In this document: positions 1 to 9,837 of the stretch, in pieces | Layout of the letters: the number at the start of each line of letters is the position of its first letter | Numbering within the stretch: position 1 is the first letter of the stretch | Assembly: GCA_016791475.1 (NCBI GenBank) | Contig: JAEUWI010000011.1 | Location: forward strand, 1 to 64,000 | Source: Candidatus Hydrogenedentota bacterium | GTDB taxonomy: Bacteria; Hydrogenedentota; Hydrogenedentia; Hydrogenedentales; JAEUWI01 | Direction: 5' to 3' | DNA length: 64,000 bases | Notes under the pieces: model-generated | What the model saw: the letters and a program-made list of their open reading frames with translations, nothing else | Databases searched by the model: none | Told to the model about the DNA's origin: nothing | Translations under genes and position numbers: made by a program

Positions 1-1
1 G

Positions 2-331
2 GTGGTGCGGGACTACGTAAACTTCTTCATGCCCTCCATGAAGCTTCTGGAGAAGGTCCGGGACGGCGCCAAGGTCACCAAGCGCTATGACAAGGCCCAG
101 ACGCCGTACCAGCGCGTTCTGGCCTCTCCTCACGTCACCAGGGCCGTCAAGGAGCGGTTGCGCAAGCGCTACGCCGCCCTGAATCCGGCGGCCCTCAAAC
201 GGGAGATAGAGGCCACTCAGAAACGATTGGGCAAGCTGGCGGTCCGCCGGCGCAACGACACCGATACCCCGCCCGCTCCGTCTGCGGACCATCCATGGCG
301 CAAAAGCAACAAGAAAGAGAAAACGGGATAA
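2..331 (+). CDS. DDE transposase/integrase, C-terminal fragment (cut by window edge)
   Basis: Only the last ~109 residues are in the window; the reading frame is open to the left edge, so the GTG at base 2 is not claimed as a true start. The run YVNFFMPSMKL followed by GAKVTKRYDKAQTPYQRVLASP is the C-terminal signature I know from integrase-core (IS481-like) transposases, where a LRLYVNFFQP-type stretch follows the last catalytic Glu. The tail is Lys/Arg-rich (KSNKKEKTG). The DDE residues would lie upstream of the window, so intactness cannot be judged. No clear terminal inverted repeat was found just downstream. Family call is from motif memory; the transposase assignment itself is fairly secure. 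Confidence 0.6.
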   Translation: MVRDYVNFFMPSMKLLEKVRDGAKVTKRYDKAQTPYQRVLASPHVTRAVKERLRKRYAALNPAALKREIEATQKRLGKLAVRRRNDTDTPPAPSADHPWRKSNKKEKTG

Positions 332-353
332 GCATTACAGTACTCGTACAGCA

Positions 354-379
354 GGCCCTCCCCCCATGGGGGGAGGGCC
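354..379. repeat. Perfect 26-bp palindrome
   Basis: The arms GGCCCTCCCCCCA and TGGGGGGAGGGCC match without a mismatch and have no loop. It lies 23 bp after the transposase stop codon. It could be a transcription terminator stem without a U-tract, or a mobile palindromic (REP-like) unit. No second copy was found in the window. Confidence 0.7.
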
Positions 380-504
380 GCCAGGGGCGGCAAGAAGAGC
401 CAGACAACCCAACAATCCCCAAGGCCCCGGGATACGTTCGAGTTGATTTACACATGAGGCAACGAAACACATTTGGAGTAGATTTTTACTTGAGGCAACA
501 GGAT

Positions 505-575
505 GATCGACAGGACGGATTCGACCGATAGGACTGATTTGAGCATATCGGTCCTATCGGTCGTATCCGTCCTAT
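505..575. repeat. Intergenic inverted repeat built from ~10-bp units
   Basis: The left arm (about 507-537) reads ACAGGACGGATTCGACCGAT plus AGGACTGAT. The reverse complement of the right arm (about 545-575) reads ATAGGACGGATACGACCGAT plus AGGACCGAT. Only a few of about 30 positions differ and the loop is about 8 nt. The motif GACCGATAGGAC repeats with roughly 10-bp periodicity. A diverged relative lies at 55690-55765. Confidence 0.75.
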
Positions 576-650
576 AAAGGTTGACAAGCGCCCCCTCGCG
601 TCGCCAGTATGCTCGGGCTGTCCACTTGCCGAAACCTCGAGGAATCCCTC

Positions 651-2906
651 ATGAAATACTTCGCCCTGCTCCTGCTTGCCGCCTTCCTCTCCCCCATCGC
701 CCTGGCCGCCGACAAGGCCGCGACATGGAAGCACCCGCTGATCAACTGGACCAAGCTGGACTCGCCCCTCGTGGAGACGACCCCCTTCGTCTTCAAAGAC
801 AAGCTCTATCTCATGGAGAGCTGGCAGGTGCAGTGGGAGACGCCCGGTGTCCCCGAGGGCAGCAGCATGCAGTACGATCAGGTGCGCATCCGCGATGTGG
901 CCGGTGACCGCATCGTCTCCACACCGCTGGTGGGACATGGCCTTGCCTTTACTTTCGTCTGGGAGGGGCGCGTCTATGTCTTCGGAAGCAACTGGGGCAC
1001 GGAGAAGAAGTGGCAGGTAAAGGACGTGAGCGTGACGTCGTCGGACGATCTGGTAAACTGGACTGAGCCAAAGGTGGTGCTGCACGCGAATGAGGACGAG
1101 AATTTCTTCAACGTCGCCGTTTGCCGGGGCGCGGACAAGTTCGTGTTGCTCGTGGAGACCAATGATCCCCGTTGGCCCGCCTTCACGTTCAAGTACTTCA
1201 CATCGGACGACCTGATGACGTGGACGCAGGTGCCGGAGGCCTACTACGGCACCAACAAGTACGTGGGCGGCCCGGCGCTTTATTTCGAAGGCGACCAGTA
1301 TTACACGCTCTATCTTGAGGCCCTCGGCAATGCCCACTATGAGACGCGTGTGGCGCGCTCCACGGATCTCGTCACCTGGGAAGACGCGCCGGAAGATCGT
1401 CCTTTTGTGACCTACCAGCCCGAGCTCAAGGTCCACGCCCTGCGCCCGCACTACATCCGCGAGCAGAACGCCTCGGACGCGGAGCTGGTTTACTTCGGCG
1501 GCAAGACCATCGTTTACTACACCGGCGGTGACCAGCAGATCTGCGGCGATCTGCAGCGCGCCGAATTCATGGGCACGCCCCGGGAACTGCTGGAGCACTT
1601 CTTCACGCCCGAGGGCGCGCTGGTGCCCTCGCCGCGCCAGGCCCGCTACCAGGAAAGTCAGTTGGGCGCTTTCGTCCACTATGGCCCGGCGGCCTACACC
1701 GAAAACAGCGACATGTTTGCCACGCCGCCCGCGGATACCTTCAACCCCGCCCAGCTTGACACCGATCAGTGGGCGCGCACGGCGAAGGCCTTTGGCGCGA
1801 AGCATATCGTGCTGACGGCGAAGCACCACAATGGCTACTGCCTGTGGCCAACCAGCACCACGGACTATTCCATCAAGCAATCGCCGTGGAAGAACGGTCA
1901 GGGCGATGTGGTGCGCGAGTTTGTCGATTCCGCCCGGAAACACGGCCTTTCCCCCGGTCTCTATCTGTCCGCCGGCGACAAACACGAAGGCGTCACCAGC
2001 ACGCCCGACCCCATCGGCAAGCGCAAGCTCATCGGCGATCTCAACGCCTATTTCCCTAGGTTCATGGAGCAGGCCCGCGAGCTGCTCACGAACTACGGCC
2101 CCCTGGAAGTGGTGTGGCTCGATGAAGCCTTCAGCCCCATCGGGTCAGATGTGCTGGATGCCAACGGAAAGGCCATTGGCGCGCGCTATGGGGACGCCGT
2201 GGTCGATCTCATTCGGCGACTCCAGCCCGACGCGGTGATCATGGGCGGCACCCAGCAGGACCTCCGCTGGTCCGGAAGTGAACAGGGCCTGGCGGACTAC
2301 CCCTTGTGGAACGTGGTAAACCCCGGCGAAGGCACGAAGAACTGGGTGCGTCACGACGCCGAGGGATGGTTCATCCCCGAGGCCAACATCTTCACCCGAT
2401 CCCACTGGTTCTGGTCTCCCGATTCGGATGGAAGCCTGAAAACGATAGATCAGATGATGGACGTTTATGGCAAATCCATCGGCCATGGCGCCAACCTGCT
2501 CATCAATATGACCCCGGACACCTCGGGGCAGATTCCCCTTGCGGAAGTCGCGATGCTGGAAGGCTTCGGCGCGGCCGTGGCGGCGCGCTACGCCACACCG
2601 GTGCGGCGCACCGACGGGCCATTGCCCGTTGAGTCCGGCACGACCTGGGAACTGGCTCTCGACGCGCCTGTCTTACTGCGTGAACTCGTGCTGGAGGAGG
2701 ACTTGAGTCACGGTCAGCGCATCACTGGATACACCGTCGAGGCGCGGGTCGGAGGACACTGGGAAGCGGTGGCCCGGGGTGAGACCGTCGGACGCAAGCG
2801 CATTCAGGCCCTGAAGGCCGTGACAGCCGATGCCCTCAGGTTCACCTTCGAGGGGAACCCGTCCGACCTCCACCTGCGCGATGTGACCCTCTTCAGCGCC
2901 CGCTGA
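651..2906 (+). CDS. Secreted GH29-family alpha-L-fucosidase with N-terminal propeller-like domain
   Basis: Predicted 751-residue exported glycoside hydrolase releasing alpha-L-fucose from glycans. The start is placed at ATG 651 because it opens a clear signal peptide (MKYFALLLLAAFLSPIALAA) with GAGGAA just upstream; 14 extra in-frame residues upstream look non-coding. Residues ~25-310 contain W-x-W and D-D-L-x-x-W blade motifs typical of GH32/GH43-like five-bladed propellers. Residues ~325-640 are GH29-like: LGAFVHYGP, HIVLTAKHHNGYCLWPT, GLYLSAGD, and EVVWLDEAF, in which Asp491 fits the catalytic nucleophile. The last ~100 residues resemble a beta-sandwich accessory domain. It stands alone, with the kinase gene starting 144 bp later. 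Whether the propeller is catalytic or only sugar-binding cannot be told. Confidence 0.85.
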   Translation: MKYFALLLLAAFLSPIALAADKAATWKHPLINWTKLDSPLVETTPFVFKDKLYLMESWQVQWETPGVPEGSSMQYDQVRIRDVAGDRIVSTPLVGHGLAFTFVWEGRVYVFGSNWGTEKKWQVKDVSVTSSDDLVNWTEPKVVLHANEDENFFNVAVCRGADKFVLLVETNDPRWPAFTFKYFTSDDLMTWTQVPEAYYGTNKYVGGPALYFEGDQYYTLYLEALGNAHYETRVARSTDLVTWEDAPEDRPFVTYQPELKVHALRPHYIREQNASDAELVYFGGKTIVYYTGGDQQICGDLQRAEFMGTPRELLEHFFTPEGALVPSPRQARYQESQLGAFVHYGPAAYTENSDMFATPPADTFNPAQLDTDQWARTAKAFGAKHIVLTAKHHNGYCLWPTSTTDYSIKQSPWKNGQGDVVREFVDSARKHGLSPGLYLSAGDKHEGVTSTPDPIGKRKLIGDLNAYFPRFMEQARELLTNYGPLEVVWLDEAFSPIGSDVLDANGKAIGARYGDAVVDLIRRLQPDAVIMGGTQQDLRWSGSEQGLADYPLWNVVNPGEGTKNWVRHDAEGWFIPEANIFTRSHWFWSPDSDGSLKTIDQMMDVYGKSIGHGANLLINMTPDTSGQIPLAEVAMLEGFGAAVAARYATPVRRTDGPLPVESGTTWELALDAPVLLRELVLEEDLSHGQRITGYTVEARVGGHWEAVARGETVGRKRIQALKAVTADALRFTFEGNPSDLHLRDVTLFSAR

Positions 2907-3050
2907 GCCCGCGTGCGGCGCTGGCAATTTTGACGAGGGTGAGCTACACTCATGTCACAGTTGATTCCCGCCCGGCCCCGCTCACGGGGGCGGCCTGCCG
3001 GGGTGGGGCTACGTGGCATCGGGCGGGAAAAACGCACGGGACAGGGAGTT

Positions 3051-6000
3051 ATGAAAAGCGTTGCGGACGTCCTGATATCGCTGGGCCAGAACATGGCTCT
3101 CGTCCTCGCCCTGCTCTTCATTTATCAGTGGATGGAGTCCCGCGCCAAACGATTGGGATTGCGCGGGGAACGCATCGGCTTCGGTCTTCTTTTTGGCCTG
3201 GCCGCTTGCGGGGGTATGCTGGTTCCCGTGGAGTTGACCCCCGGTGTACTCATGGACAGCCGGGGCATTCTGGTGGCCCTGGCCGCCTTGTTTGGCGGCG
3301 TGCTCTCCGGGGTCACCGCCGCCCTGCCCCCCTGCGCGCTTCGTCTCTATCTCGGCGGAGACGGCGCCTGGCCGGGAACCCTGGCCACGCTGTGCGCGCT
3401 GCTCGCGGGGCTGCTCTTTGCCCGCCTGGTCTGCCCCGTCCCGGAGCAGGTGAAGCGCCGCCATCTTCTGGCCCTGGGCCTCGTCGTCGGAGCCCTTTTT
3501 CTCCTTTGGACCCTCGTCCTGCCGGGGCTTTCCGGCTTGGAGAATTTCCGCCGATTTCTTCTCCCGTTGAGCGTGATTTATCCCGTCGGAGCGGTCGCCA
3601 TCGGCAGCCTGATCCTCTCGGAGATCCGTCGGCGGCTGGCCGAAACCGCCCGTGACCGTGGAACCGCGCTTTTCCGGCAAGCATCTCAGGCAACGCGGAT
3701 CGGTGTCTGGGAGCTCGATCCGGTCTCCGGCAAATTCGATTGGTCGGAGAATGTCGAACCCCTACTCGGCTTGCCTTCGGGCACGTTCAAGGGGACGTAC
3801 CGCCATTTCCTCAAGCAGGTGCACCGGGAGGATCGGCCCCAGGTGCTGGCCAAAGTCCGGGAGGCCCTTTCCGGGCCGGACATCTTCGGCACCGAGTTTC
3901 GCATGCAATGGGATGACGGGACCACCCACTGGTACGCCGCCAACGGTACCGTGCAGCGAAATGGCGGGCGGGGCGCCGGCAAGCTAATCGGTGTGCTCAC
4001 CGACATCTCAGAGCGCAAGCACGCACAGCGCGACTTGCAGGCCAGTGAAGCCCGCCTGGCGGAGTCCCAGCGCATCGCCCGGATCGGCTCATGGATTTGG
4101 CACCCGAAGGGCGGCTTTGTCTGGTGCTCCGACGAGATGCTCAATCTGCTCGGCGCAACACGCAGCGAACTGGATTCCACCTTCGATGCCTTCCTGAACC
4201 GCGTGCATCCCCCCGATCGCATGGCGCTGAGCGAACAGGCCAGGCGCCTGGTACGGGATCACGCGACGGTGCGGGTTGAGTGGCGGCTGCTCCACCCCGA
4301 CGGCACGCTCCACCACATGCTCGCCATCGCCCGGCCCAATCTCGGGGCGGATGGCGGCATCATTGACTTCCGGGGTATCTGCCAGGACATCAGCACCCAG
4401 AAACTGGCCGAACTCGGGGTGCGCGAACGGGAGGACCGCTACAGGCGCCTGGTGGCGGGGCTTCCCATCTGTATTCACGAGATCGACCGTGAAGGCTATG
4501 TGGTCGCCATCAACAAGGCGGGCCTCGGGATGGTCTGCGCCTCCCAGCCCTCGGAGATCTGCGGTCGGAAGTACCTGGACATCATGGCGCCTTGTGATCG
4601 CGAACGGATCGCCGGACTGTTTGATCGCGCCCTGGCGGGCGAGCCTTCGGAGTTCGAAGTCACGCCCGTGGTCGCCGGCGCCACGCGGATCTTCAGCTCG
4701 AGCTTCATTCCCCTGATGGACGACGACGGCAAAGTCTATCGTATCATGGGGCACACCATCGACCTCACCCACGAGCGGGCCCGCGAGGCGGATCTCCACC
4801 GGCTCGGCACCGCCATCGAGCAGGCCGTGGAATCCATCGTAATCACCGATCCGGAAGCCGTTATCGAGTATGTAAACCCCGCCTACGAGAAGATCACCGG
4901 TTTCACCCGGGCGGAGTCCATCGGCAAGCGCATCTCCATCGTGAAAAGCGGGATCCACGACGAAGACTTCTACACCAGCGTCTGGAATACAATCTCCAGC
5001 GGGCAGACGTGGCAGGGCGAGTTCCTGAACCGGCGCAAGAATGGCGAACTGTTCCACCAGCGCGCCACCATCTCCCCCATCTTCGGGCCCGACGGCGCCA
5101 TCGTAAACTATGTCAGCGTCCAGCACGATATCACCCACGAAGTGGAGCTGGAGAAACAGCTCCGCCAGGCCCAGAAAATGGAGGCCCTGGGCACGCTCGC
5201 CGGGGGAATCGCCCACGATTTCAACAATATTCTCCACTCCATGCTGGGCTTCTGCCATATTGCCCGCGAATCGGGGACCCAGGATCCCGCCGCACTCGAT
5301 CACAACCTCCGCGAGATCGAGCAGGGGGCCCTCCGGGCCGCATCGCTGGTCGAGCAGATCCTGATTTTCAGCCGCACTTCCGATGTTCGCTTCATCTCCC
5401 TCAGCCTCGTCAAGGAGGTGGAAGACGCCCTGCGCTTCCTCCGGGGCTCCCTGCCGCCGTCCGTCAACATCCAGTTTGGCTCAGGGACCCATGGGGCCAA
5501 CGTTTTTGGCGACCCCACCCAGATTCACCAACTCGTCACCAACCTCTGCACCAACGCCGTCCACGCGATGGAGGATCGGGGCGGTACGCTCCGGGTAAGC
5601 GTGGATGTGGAGCAACTGGCCGCGCCCCGCCAGACCCTAAGCGGGCACCTGCCAGCCGGAAGCTACTGCGTGTTGCGGGTGCGCGACGACGGTGTCGGAA
5701 TCGATCCGGCCAGCTTCGACAAACTTTTCGACCCCTTCTACACCACAAAGAAGGTGGGGAAGGGCACCGGACTCGGACTCTCCATGGTCCACGGCATCGC
5801 GACCCGGATGGATGGCGCCGTCGAGATTGAAAGTGAGTTGAACCGCGGCACCTGCGTCACCGTCTTCCTGCCGCTCAGCCAGCAGCCCGCCCGCGAGGAC
5901 CACAGACTGGACCCCATCTCCCTTCCGCCCGCGCGCGGTTCAGGGCGGGTGCTCCTGGTGGATGACGACGTGTCCATTACCAACATGGTCTCCATCGTCC

Positions 6001-6299
6001 TGCGCAGACAGGGTTTCGAGGTGACGGCCTTCAACGACCCCGCCGACGCGCTGGAGGCGCTCCGGGCTTCAGACACCCCCTTCGATGTCGTCATCTGCGA
6101 TTTGACCATGCCCCGAATGAACGGCATTGAGCTCTCCCGCGCTATTCGCACCCTTCGCCCCAATCTTCCGATTCTACTGGCGACCGGAATCATCGATGAC
6201 GAAAAGCTCGACGACGTCCAGGAAAGCGGCATCCGCGAGATCTTGCGAAAGCCCTTCCACATCAACGACTTGATTACCGCGATCAATCGCTGTGTGTGA
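3051..6299 (+). CDS. Hybrid sensor histidine kinase: 5TM-LYT, multiple PAS, HisKA, HATPase, receiver
   Basis: Predicted 1082-residue membrane sensor. Residues 1-~170 form several hydrophobic helices resembling the LytS/YhcK-type 5TM receptor ([32 protein letters not shown]). Four PAS/PAC units follow to ~700 (for example [55 protein letters not shown]). The dimerisation/phosphoacceptor box is GGIAHDFNN with His722. ATPase boxes are [18 protein letters not shown] and GTGLGLSMV. The C-terminal receiver has VDDD, acceptor Asp1017 (VVICDLTMP) and RKPF. Start: ATG 3051 with AGGGAG close upstream is preferred to ATG 2952, which adds 33 Arg/Gly-rich residues that look non-coding. No dedicated response regulator is adjacent; a free Hpt protein at 40271 could serve this class of kinase. 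The ligand is unknown. Confidence 0.88.
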   Translation: MKSVADVLISLGQNMALVLALLFIYQWMESRAKRLGLRGERIGFGLLFGLAACGGMLVPVELTPGVLMDSRGILVALAALFGGVLSGVTAALPPCALRLYLGGDGAWPGTLATLCALLAGLLFARLVCPVPEQVKRRHLLALGLVVGALFLLWTLVLPGLSGLENFRRFLLPLSVIYPVGAVAIGSLILSEIRRRLAETARDRGTALFRQASQATRIGVWELDPVSGKFDWSENVEPLLGLPSGTFKGTYRHFLKQVHREDRPQVLAKVREALSGPDIFGTEFRMQWDDGTTHWYAANGTVQRNGGRGAGKLIGVLTDISERKHAQRDLQASEARLAESQRIARIGSWIWHPKGGFVWCSDEMLNLLGATRSELDSTFDAFLNRVHPPDRMALSEQARRLVRDHATVRVEWRLLHPDGTLHHMLAIARPNLGADGGIIDFRGICQDISTQKLAELGVREREDRYRRLVAGLPICIHEIDREGYVVAINKAGLGMVCASQPSEICGRKYLDIMAPCDRERIAGLFDRALAGEPSEFEVTPVVAGATRIFSSSFIPLMDDDGKVYRIMGHTIDLTHERAREADLHRLGTAIEQAVESIVITDPEAVIEYVNPAYEKITGFTRAESIGKRISIVKSGIHDEDFYTSVWNTISSGQTWQGEFLNRRKNGELFHQRATISPIFGPDGAIVNYVSVQHDITHEVELEKQLRQAQKMEALGTLAGGIAHDFNNILHSMLGFCHIARESGTQDPAALDHNLREIEQGALRAASLVEQILIFSRTSDVRFISLSLVKEVEDALRFLRGSLPPSVNIQFGSGTHGANVFGDPTQIHQLVTNLCTNAVHAMEDRGGTLRVSVDVEQLAAPRQTLSGHLPAGSYCVLRVRDDGVGIDPASFDKLFDPFYTTKKVGKGTGLGLSMVHGIATRMDGAVEIESELNRGTCVTVFLPLSQQPAREDHRLDPISLPPARGSGRVLLVDDDVSITNMVSIVLRRQGFEVTAFNDPADALEALRASDTPFDVVICDLTMPRMNGIELSRAIRTLRPNLPILLATGIIDDEKLDDVQESGIREILRKPFHINDLITAINRCV

Positions 6300-6444
6300 T
6301 CGCCTCGGCGTTGCAGAAACTTTCCAAGCCGCGGAAGGAGAATAGTCCGCGCCGTGTCAGTGCGGCTCTGTGGGAGCGTGCCTGGTTGCGGAAGGGAGCT
6401 TCGCTGAGACATTCGGGATGAAATATTTATTTCGGGGGGACCGG

Positions 6445-6473
6445 TTGAATGACATCTTTTGGTTTAGTATAAT
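6445..6473 (+). promoter_or_regulatory. Sigma-70-type promoter for the PepSY membrane gene
   Basis: TTGAAT at 6445-6450 and a consensus TATAAT at 6468-6473 are separated by 17 bp, in a locally AT-rich patch that contrasts with the GC-rich surroundings. It points to the gene starting at 6564, leaving a leader of about 85 nt. Confidence 0.65.
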
Positions 6474-6563
6474 AAACAAAAGAATTAATGCCAACCCTCT
6501 GGCTTTTACAATTTACCAAACGATCATGCAACCTCCCAATCGTCGAAGGATAGTCCAAGCGCC

Positions 6564-7820
6564 ATGACGCCTCGCACCACCCGCTGGATTCACGCCATTC
6601 ACAAGTGGACCGGCCTGATCATTGGTATCAACGTCCTCATTTTCAGCATGACCGCCACCTATCTGCTGGTGGACGAGATGGTCCACCAGTACCTCCATCA
6701 CGGAAACCAAGGCGAAACCGTCCTACTCGATCCCGCAAAACGACTGCCTGTTCAGCCGGCTATCGACGCGATAGAAGCGCACTTTGCACCGGTCCAGGGG
6801 GTCGTGGGTCGGGTCGCCCCCGGACATTTCGACGGCGACGTGGATCAATTCCTGGTGGTTGCGGCGGGCGGCTTTCTCGGCTTTGAGCGCGATCCCTACA
6901 CGGGGGTGCTCACCCTCACACGGGGTACACTGCCCGAGGGCATCCCGCCCATGGGCGAGGCCGGCGCGGCTAACGCCGCGAAAGGCGCCTCCATCGCCGA
7001 GCGGGTAAGCCAGTTCATGCTGGAGCTTCACGCCGACCTGCTTATTGAATTCTGGGGAACCATTCTTGTGGGCGCCCTGGGCGTCATATTCCTCATATCC
7101 ACCCTCACGGGCTGGATAATCTATGGTCCGTTCATGAAGGCCATGGCCTTCGGCTTTATCCGCCGGGGCAGGGCTCTTCATATGCCCATGGCGGACCTCC
7201 ACAAGCTGGTCGGCATTGCCGCGCTGGCCTTCAATCTGTTGATGGCGGTTACCGGCATCGGTTTGACCTTTGGCGTTTTCGGCATCCAGTACCAGGTACG
7301 GGCCGATCTCCAGAAGAGCGAGGCCACGCTCGGGCGCTTCGAGAAGGCCGATCCGCTGCCCCCCTTTGAAACGGTGTGGGCCGAGGCACAGAAGCTCTAC
7401 CCCGATCAGTACGTTTCCCGTATCGATTTTCCCGTGGAGGGCGCCATCCAGGGCACCCGCGTTTACAGCAGCTTCTCCGAACCCGACCCCCGCGACCCCG
7501 GGCTGCTCCCGAGCATCGGGATCGTGACCGCCGAGACTACGCCCCGCGCCCAGCCCTATCCCCTCGCCTGGTGGATGAAGGCCATCCTCGTGGGTGCGCG
7601 GCTGCACACCGGCGCGCTCGGCGGGAATCTCGTTCTGCTCGCCTACCTGTTTCTAAGCCTGAGCTCCGGGCTCCTCTCGGTCTCCGGTTACCTCATGTAC
7701 ATCGCCAAGTGGCGAAAGGCCCGGCGGGCCGCGTCGCAGCGGGGGGAGTCGGCGACATCGGAAGGGGACGCGCGGGCGCTCCCCGGAAGCGCCGCCGCGT
7801 TCTCGGTTGAACGGCGCTGA
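6564..7820 (+). CDS. PepSY-associated transmembrane protein (PiuB-like)
   Basis: Predicted 418-residue inner-membrane protein of the PepSY_TM family, often linked to iron or siderophore utilisation; the exact reaction is unsettled for the family. The N-terminus has the family hallmark W-I-H-A-I-H-K-W-T-G-L followed by a first helix (~17-37). Further helices are near 165-190, 213-240 and 345-375, with large extracytoplasmic loops between them and an L-H-x-D-L (LHADLL) motif at ~153, as usual in this family. A strong promoter lies upstream. A 61-codon membrane ORF follows 13 bp later, a likely operon partner. No Fur-box-like sequence was recognised, so iron control is unproven. Confidence 0.75.
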   Translation: MTPRTTRWIHAIHKWTGLIIGINVLIFSMTATYLLVDEMVHQYLHHGNQGETVLLDPAKRLPVQPAIDAIEAHFAPVQGVVGRVAPGHFDGDVDQFLVVAAGGFLGFERDPYTGVLTLTRGTLPEGIPPMGEAGAANAAKGASIAERVSQFMLELHADLLIEFWGTILVGALGVIFLISTLTGWIIYGPFMKAMAFGFIRRGRALHMPMADLHKLVGIAALAFNLLMAVTGIGLTFGVFGIQYQVRADLQKSEATLGRFEKADPLPPFETVWAEAQKLYPDQYVSRIDFPVEGAIQGTRVYSSFSEPDPRDPGLLPSIGIVTAETTPRAQPYPLAWWMKAILVGARLHTGALGGNLVLLAYLFLSLSSGLLSVSGYLMYIAKWRKARRAASQRGESATSEGDARALPGSAAAFSVERR

Positions 7821-7833
7821 GGAGCATCGAACC

Positions 7834-8019
7834 ATGAATCTCCACGAACGACCCAACTTCTGGCCCTGGATCTGCGGCCTCGCGACCCTGATTGCCATGA
7901 CCCTCGGACTGGCCGCCGACGGCCCCGCCGATGGCATCGCGGCGCTCCTCCTCTGTGTGCCCCCGGTGGTGGTCATTCGCGGCCTCCTGCGCTCCCGACG
8001 ATCCGGCGAGGGCAACTGA
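7834..8019 (+). CDS. Small hypothetical membrane protein (61 aa)
   Basis: I do not recognise a family. The ORF starts at ATG 7834 with GAGGAG about 9 nt upstream, 13 bp after the PepSY gene, and encodes two hydrophobic stretches (WPWICGLATLIAMTLGL and IAALLLCVPPVVVI) separated by a short polar turn, ending in a basic tail (RGLLRSRRSGEGN). This is a typical two-helix inner-membrane hairpin. Size and context resemble the short membrane partners that accompany PepSY_TM proteins, but that role is inferred. The stop lies 18 bp from the end of the convergent acr3 gene. Confidence 0.55.
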   Translation: MNLHERPNFWPWICGLATLIAMTLGLAADGPADGIAALLLCVPPVVVIRGLLRSRRSGEGN

Positions 8020-8037
8020 CCGGGGGCTACGCGTCGG

Positions 8038-9243
8038 TCAGGCGGATTCCTGGGGGGCTCGCGCGCTGGCGAACCAACCCTCGGTACGCGTGCAGAAGCG
8101 CACCAGCGCCAGCATGAGGGGCACCTCGATCAGCACGCCGACGACCGTGGCCAGTGCCGCGCCGGACGAGAGGCCGAAGAGCATCACCGCCGTGGCGATG
8201 GCCACTTCGAAGTGATTGGAGGCTCCGATGAGGGCCGAGGGCGCGGCATCGCGGTAGTTGAAGCCCAGCACCTTCGCGAGGAAGTAGGTGATCATGAAGA
8301 TCAGAACCGTCTGGATGGTCAGGGGTATGGCAATCCAGAGAATGGTGAGGGGATTCGCCAGGATGACCGCACCTTTGAATGAGAAAAGCAGCACAAGCGT
8401 CACCAGGAGCGCCGTGATGGTGAAGGGGGTCAGGACGTGGAGGAATTTCTCCTTGAACCAGACCTCGCCCTTCGCGCGAAGGATCAACTTTCGGCTGGCG
8501 TAGCCGCAGACCAGGGGCAGGGCCACATAGATGGCGATGGAGAGGAGCAGGGCTTCCCAGGGGACCGGCAGCTTGCCGACGCCGAGGAGAAACCCTCCGA
8601 TCAGTCCGTAAAGCACCAGCATGGCCAGAGAGTTCACGGAGACCATGACCAGGGTGTGGCCGTCGTTGCCCCGGGCCAGATAGCCCCACACGAGCACCAT
8701 CGCCGTGCAGGGCGCGACACCCAGGAGAATGCATCCCGCGAGGTAACTGCGCCACAGGGGTACTTCGAGCATCAGACCGCCGGCCGTCTCCACCACGGTG
8801 CCCGCGCCGTAGGTCGCGCCGGCCGCGAGATCGAGGCCCAGGGGCAGTTTCACCAAGTCCACGGCCCCCGCACCGATGAAGCCGTTCAGAATTCCGCCGA
8901 GAAAGAGCACCGCGATACCGTACATGGTGAAGGGCTTCACGGCCCAGTTGATGAAGAGCGTCAAAAGCATCGGCTTTGTGCTCTTTCCCGCCTGGACCAC
9001 TTCACCGAAGTCGATCTTCACCATGATGGGGTACATCATGAAGAAGAGGCAAATCGCGATGGGGATCGAGACCACGGGCGCGTCGTTGATTTTGATCGAC
9101 ATGGCGTCGAGCGCCTGGGCGACGCCGGGCGCGATGGAGCCCAACGCGATGCCGCCGACCATGCACATACCCACCCAGACGGTAAGATAGCGCTCGAACA
9201 GGCTCATGGATGATTTCGAATCGGGACGGGCGGGCTTGTTCAT
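8038..9243 (-). CDS. acr3: Arsenite efflux permease, ACR3 family
   Basis: Predicted 401-residue, ten-helix inner-membrane carrier that expels arsenite. Family features seen: [18 protein letters not shown] near the N-terminus, the loop [11 protein letters not shown], the Cys-bearing helix [21 protein letters not shown] (in ACR3 a conserved Cys in TM4 is essential) and the ending [17 protein letters not shown]. The start is ATG 9243, with GGAG seven bases upstream; 42 further in-frame codons upstream overlap a putative operator and look non-coding. It lies 150 bp downstream of arsC, with its own promoter/operator candidate in the gap, so it can be transcribed with or separately from arsR-arsC. 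Confidence 0.92.
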   Translation of the reverse strand: MNKPARPDSKSSMSLFERYLTVWVGMCMVGGIALGSIAPGVAQALDAMSIKINDAPVVSIPIAICLFFMMYPIMVKIDFGEVVQAGKSTKPMLLTLFINWAVKPFTMYGIAVLFLGGILNGFIGAGAVDLVKLPLGLDLAAGATYGAGTVVETAGGLMLEVPLWRSYLAGCILLGVAPCTAMVLVWGYLARGNDGHTLVMVSVNSLAMLVLYGLIGGFLLGVGKLPVPWEALLLSIAIYVALPLVCGYASRKLILRAKGEVWFKEKFLHVLTPFTITALLVTLVLLFSFKGAVILANPLTILWIAIPLTIQTVLIFMITYFLAKVLGFNYRDAAPSALIGASNHFEVAIATAVMLFGLSSGAALATVVGVLIEVPLMLALVRFCTRTEGWFASARAPQESA

Positions 9244-9313
9244 GGGGCAACTCCGTTGGAACTGTGTTTTCAGATTGGTGAAGGTTGATCCGCGTCTGGC
9301 GCGACCATTCAGG

Positions 9314-9342
9314 GATAAACTTTCATATGAAAAGTCATTCAA
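9314..9342 (-). promoter_or_regulatory. Candidate acr3 promoter with CATATG-centred operator
   Basis: On the minus strand TTGAAT (9337-9342) is followed after 17 bp by TTTATC (9314-9319), a weak -10. The spacer contains the perfect 12-bp palindrome TTTCATATGAAA (9321-9332). The CATATG core matches that of the palindrome at the arsR promoter, which suggests both bind ArsR; no experimental basis. Confidence 0.4.
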
Positions 9343-9393
9343 AATACAAAGCGCCGACGCAGGGGTCAACCGGATACCACACCCGGTCCAGCC

Positions 9394-9837
9394 CTACGGC
9401 GTCAAGGACTCGGGCAGGGTCTCCACGTAGGCGCGAATCTCGTCTCGTACACGGCGATAGTGGTTCAGCCCCTCCTCTTCCGTGGCCGCTTCCCGCGCGA
9501 GTTTGGGCGGATCGTCAAAGCCGTGGTGCACCACTTTCGTGGGGCCGGGAAAAATCGGACAGTTCTCGTCCGCATGGCCGCAGACCGTAATCACGTAGTC
9601 CAGCGGGACGTCCTTGAACTCGTCAATATGCCGGGACCGATGGCCGGAGATATCGACCCCGGCCTCGGCCATGACCTTCACTGCGTTGGGGTTCAGGCCG
9701 TGGGTTTCGATACCGGCGGAAAAAAAATCGACCCGATCATCTTTCAAGTGGCGACCCCAGCCCTCGGCCATCTGGCTGCGGCAGGAATTTCCCGTGCAGA
9801 GAAAGAGAATTTTCAGCCTTTGTGCTGCATCTGACAT
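9394..9837 (-). CDS. arsC: Arsenate reductase, thioredoxin-coupled LMW-phosphatase type
   Basis: Predicted 147-residue cytoplasmic enzyme reducing arsenate to arsenite for export by Acr3. The P-loop CTGNSCRS (Cys14-x5-Arg20) is the low-molecular-weight tyrosine-phosphatase active site. The segment VCGHADENCP carries the two redox cysteines of the thioredoxin-dependent (pI258-type) ArsC class. The start is ATG 9837; 82 extra in-frame codons upstream lie in another frame of arsR and are discarded. The first 25 bp overlap the end of arsR, indicating translational coupling. Confidence 0.92.
   Translation of the reverse strand: MSDAAQRLKILFLCTGNSCRSQMAEGWGRHLKDDRVDFFSAGIETHGLNPNAVKVMAEAGVDISGHRSRHIDEFKDVPLDYVITVCGHADENCPIFPGPTKVVHHGFDDPPKLAREAATEEEGLNHYRRVRDEIRAYVETLPESLTP

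Larger units (their letters stand above)
332..650. other. Intergenic region with palindrome, hairpin repeat and weak promoter
   Basis: No gene is supported here. It holds a perfect 26-bp palindrome at 354-379, a decamer-based inverted repeat at about 505-575, and a TTGACA hexamer at 581-586. The best -10 candidate for that hexamer is CAGTAT at 605-610 (18-bp spacer) and is poor, so a promoter for the fucosidase gene is only a possibility. Confidence 0.5.
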
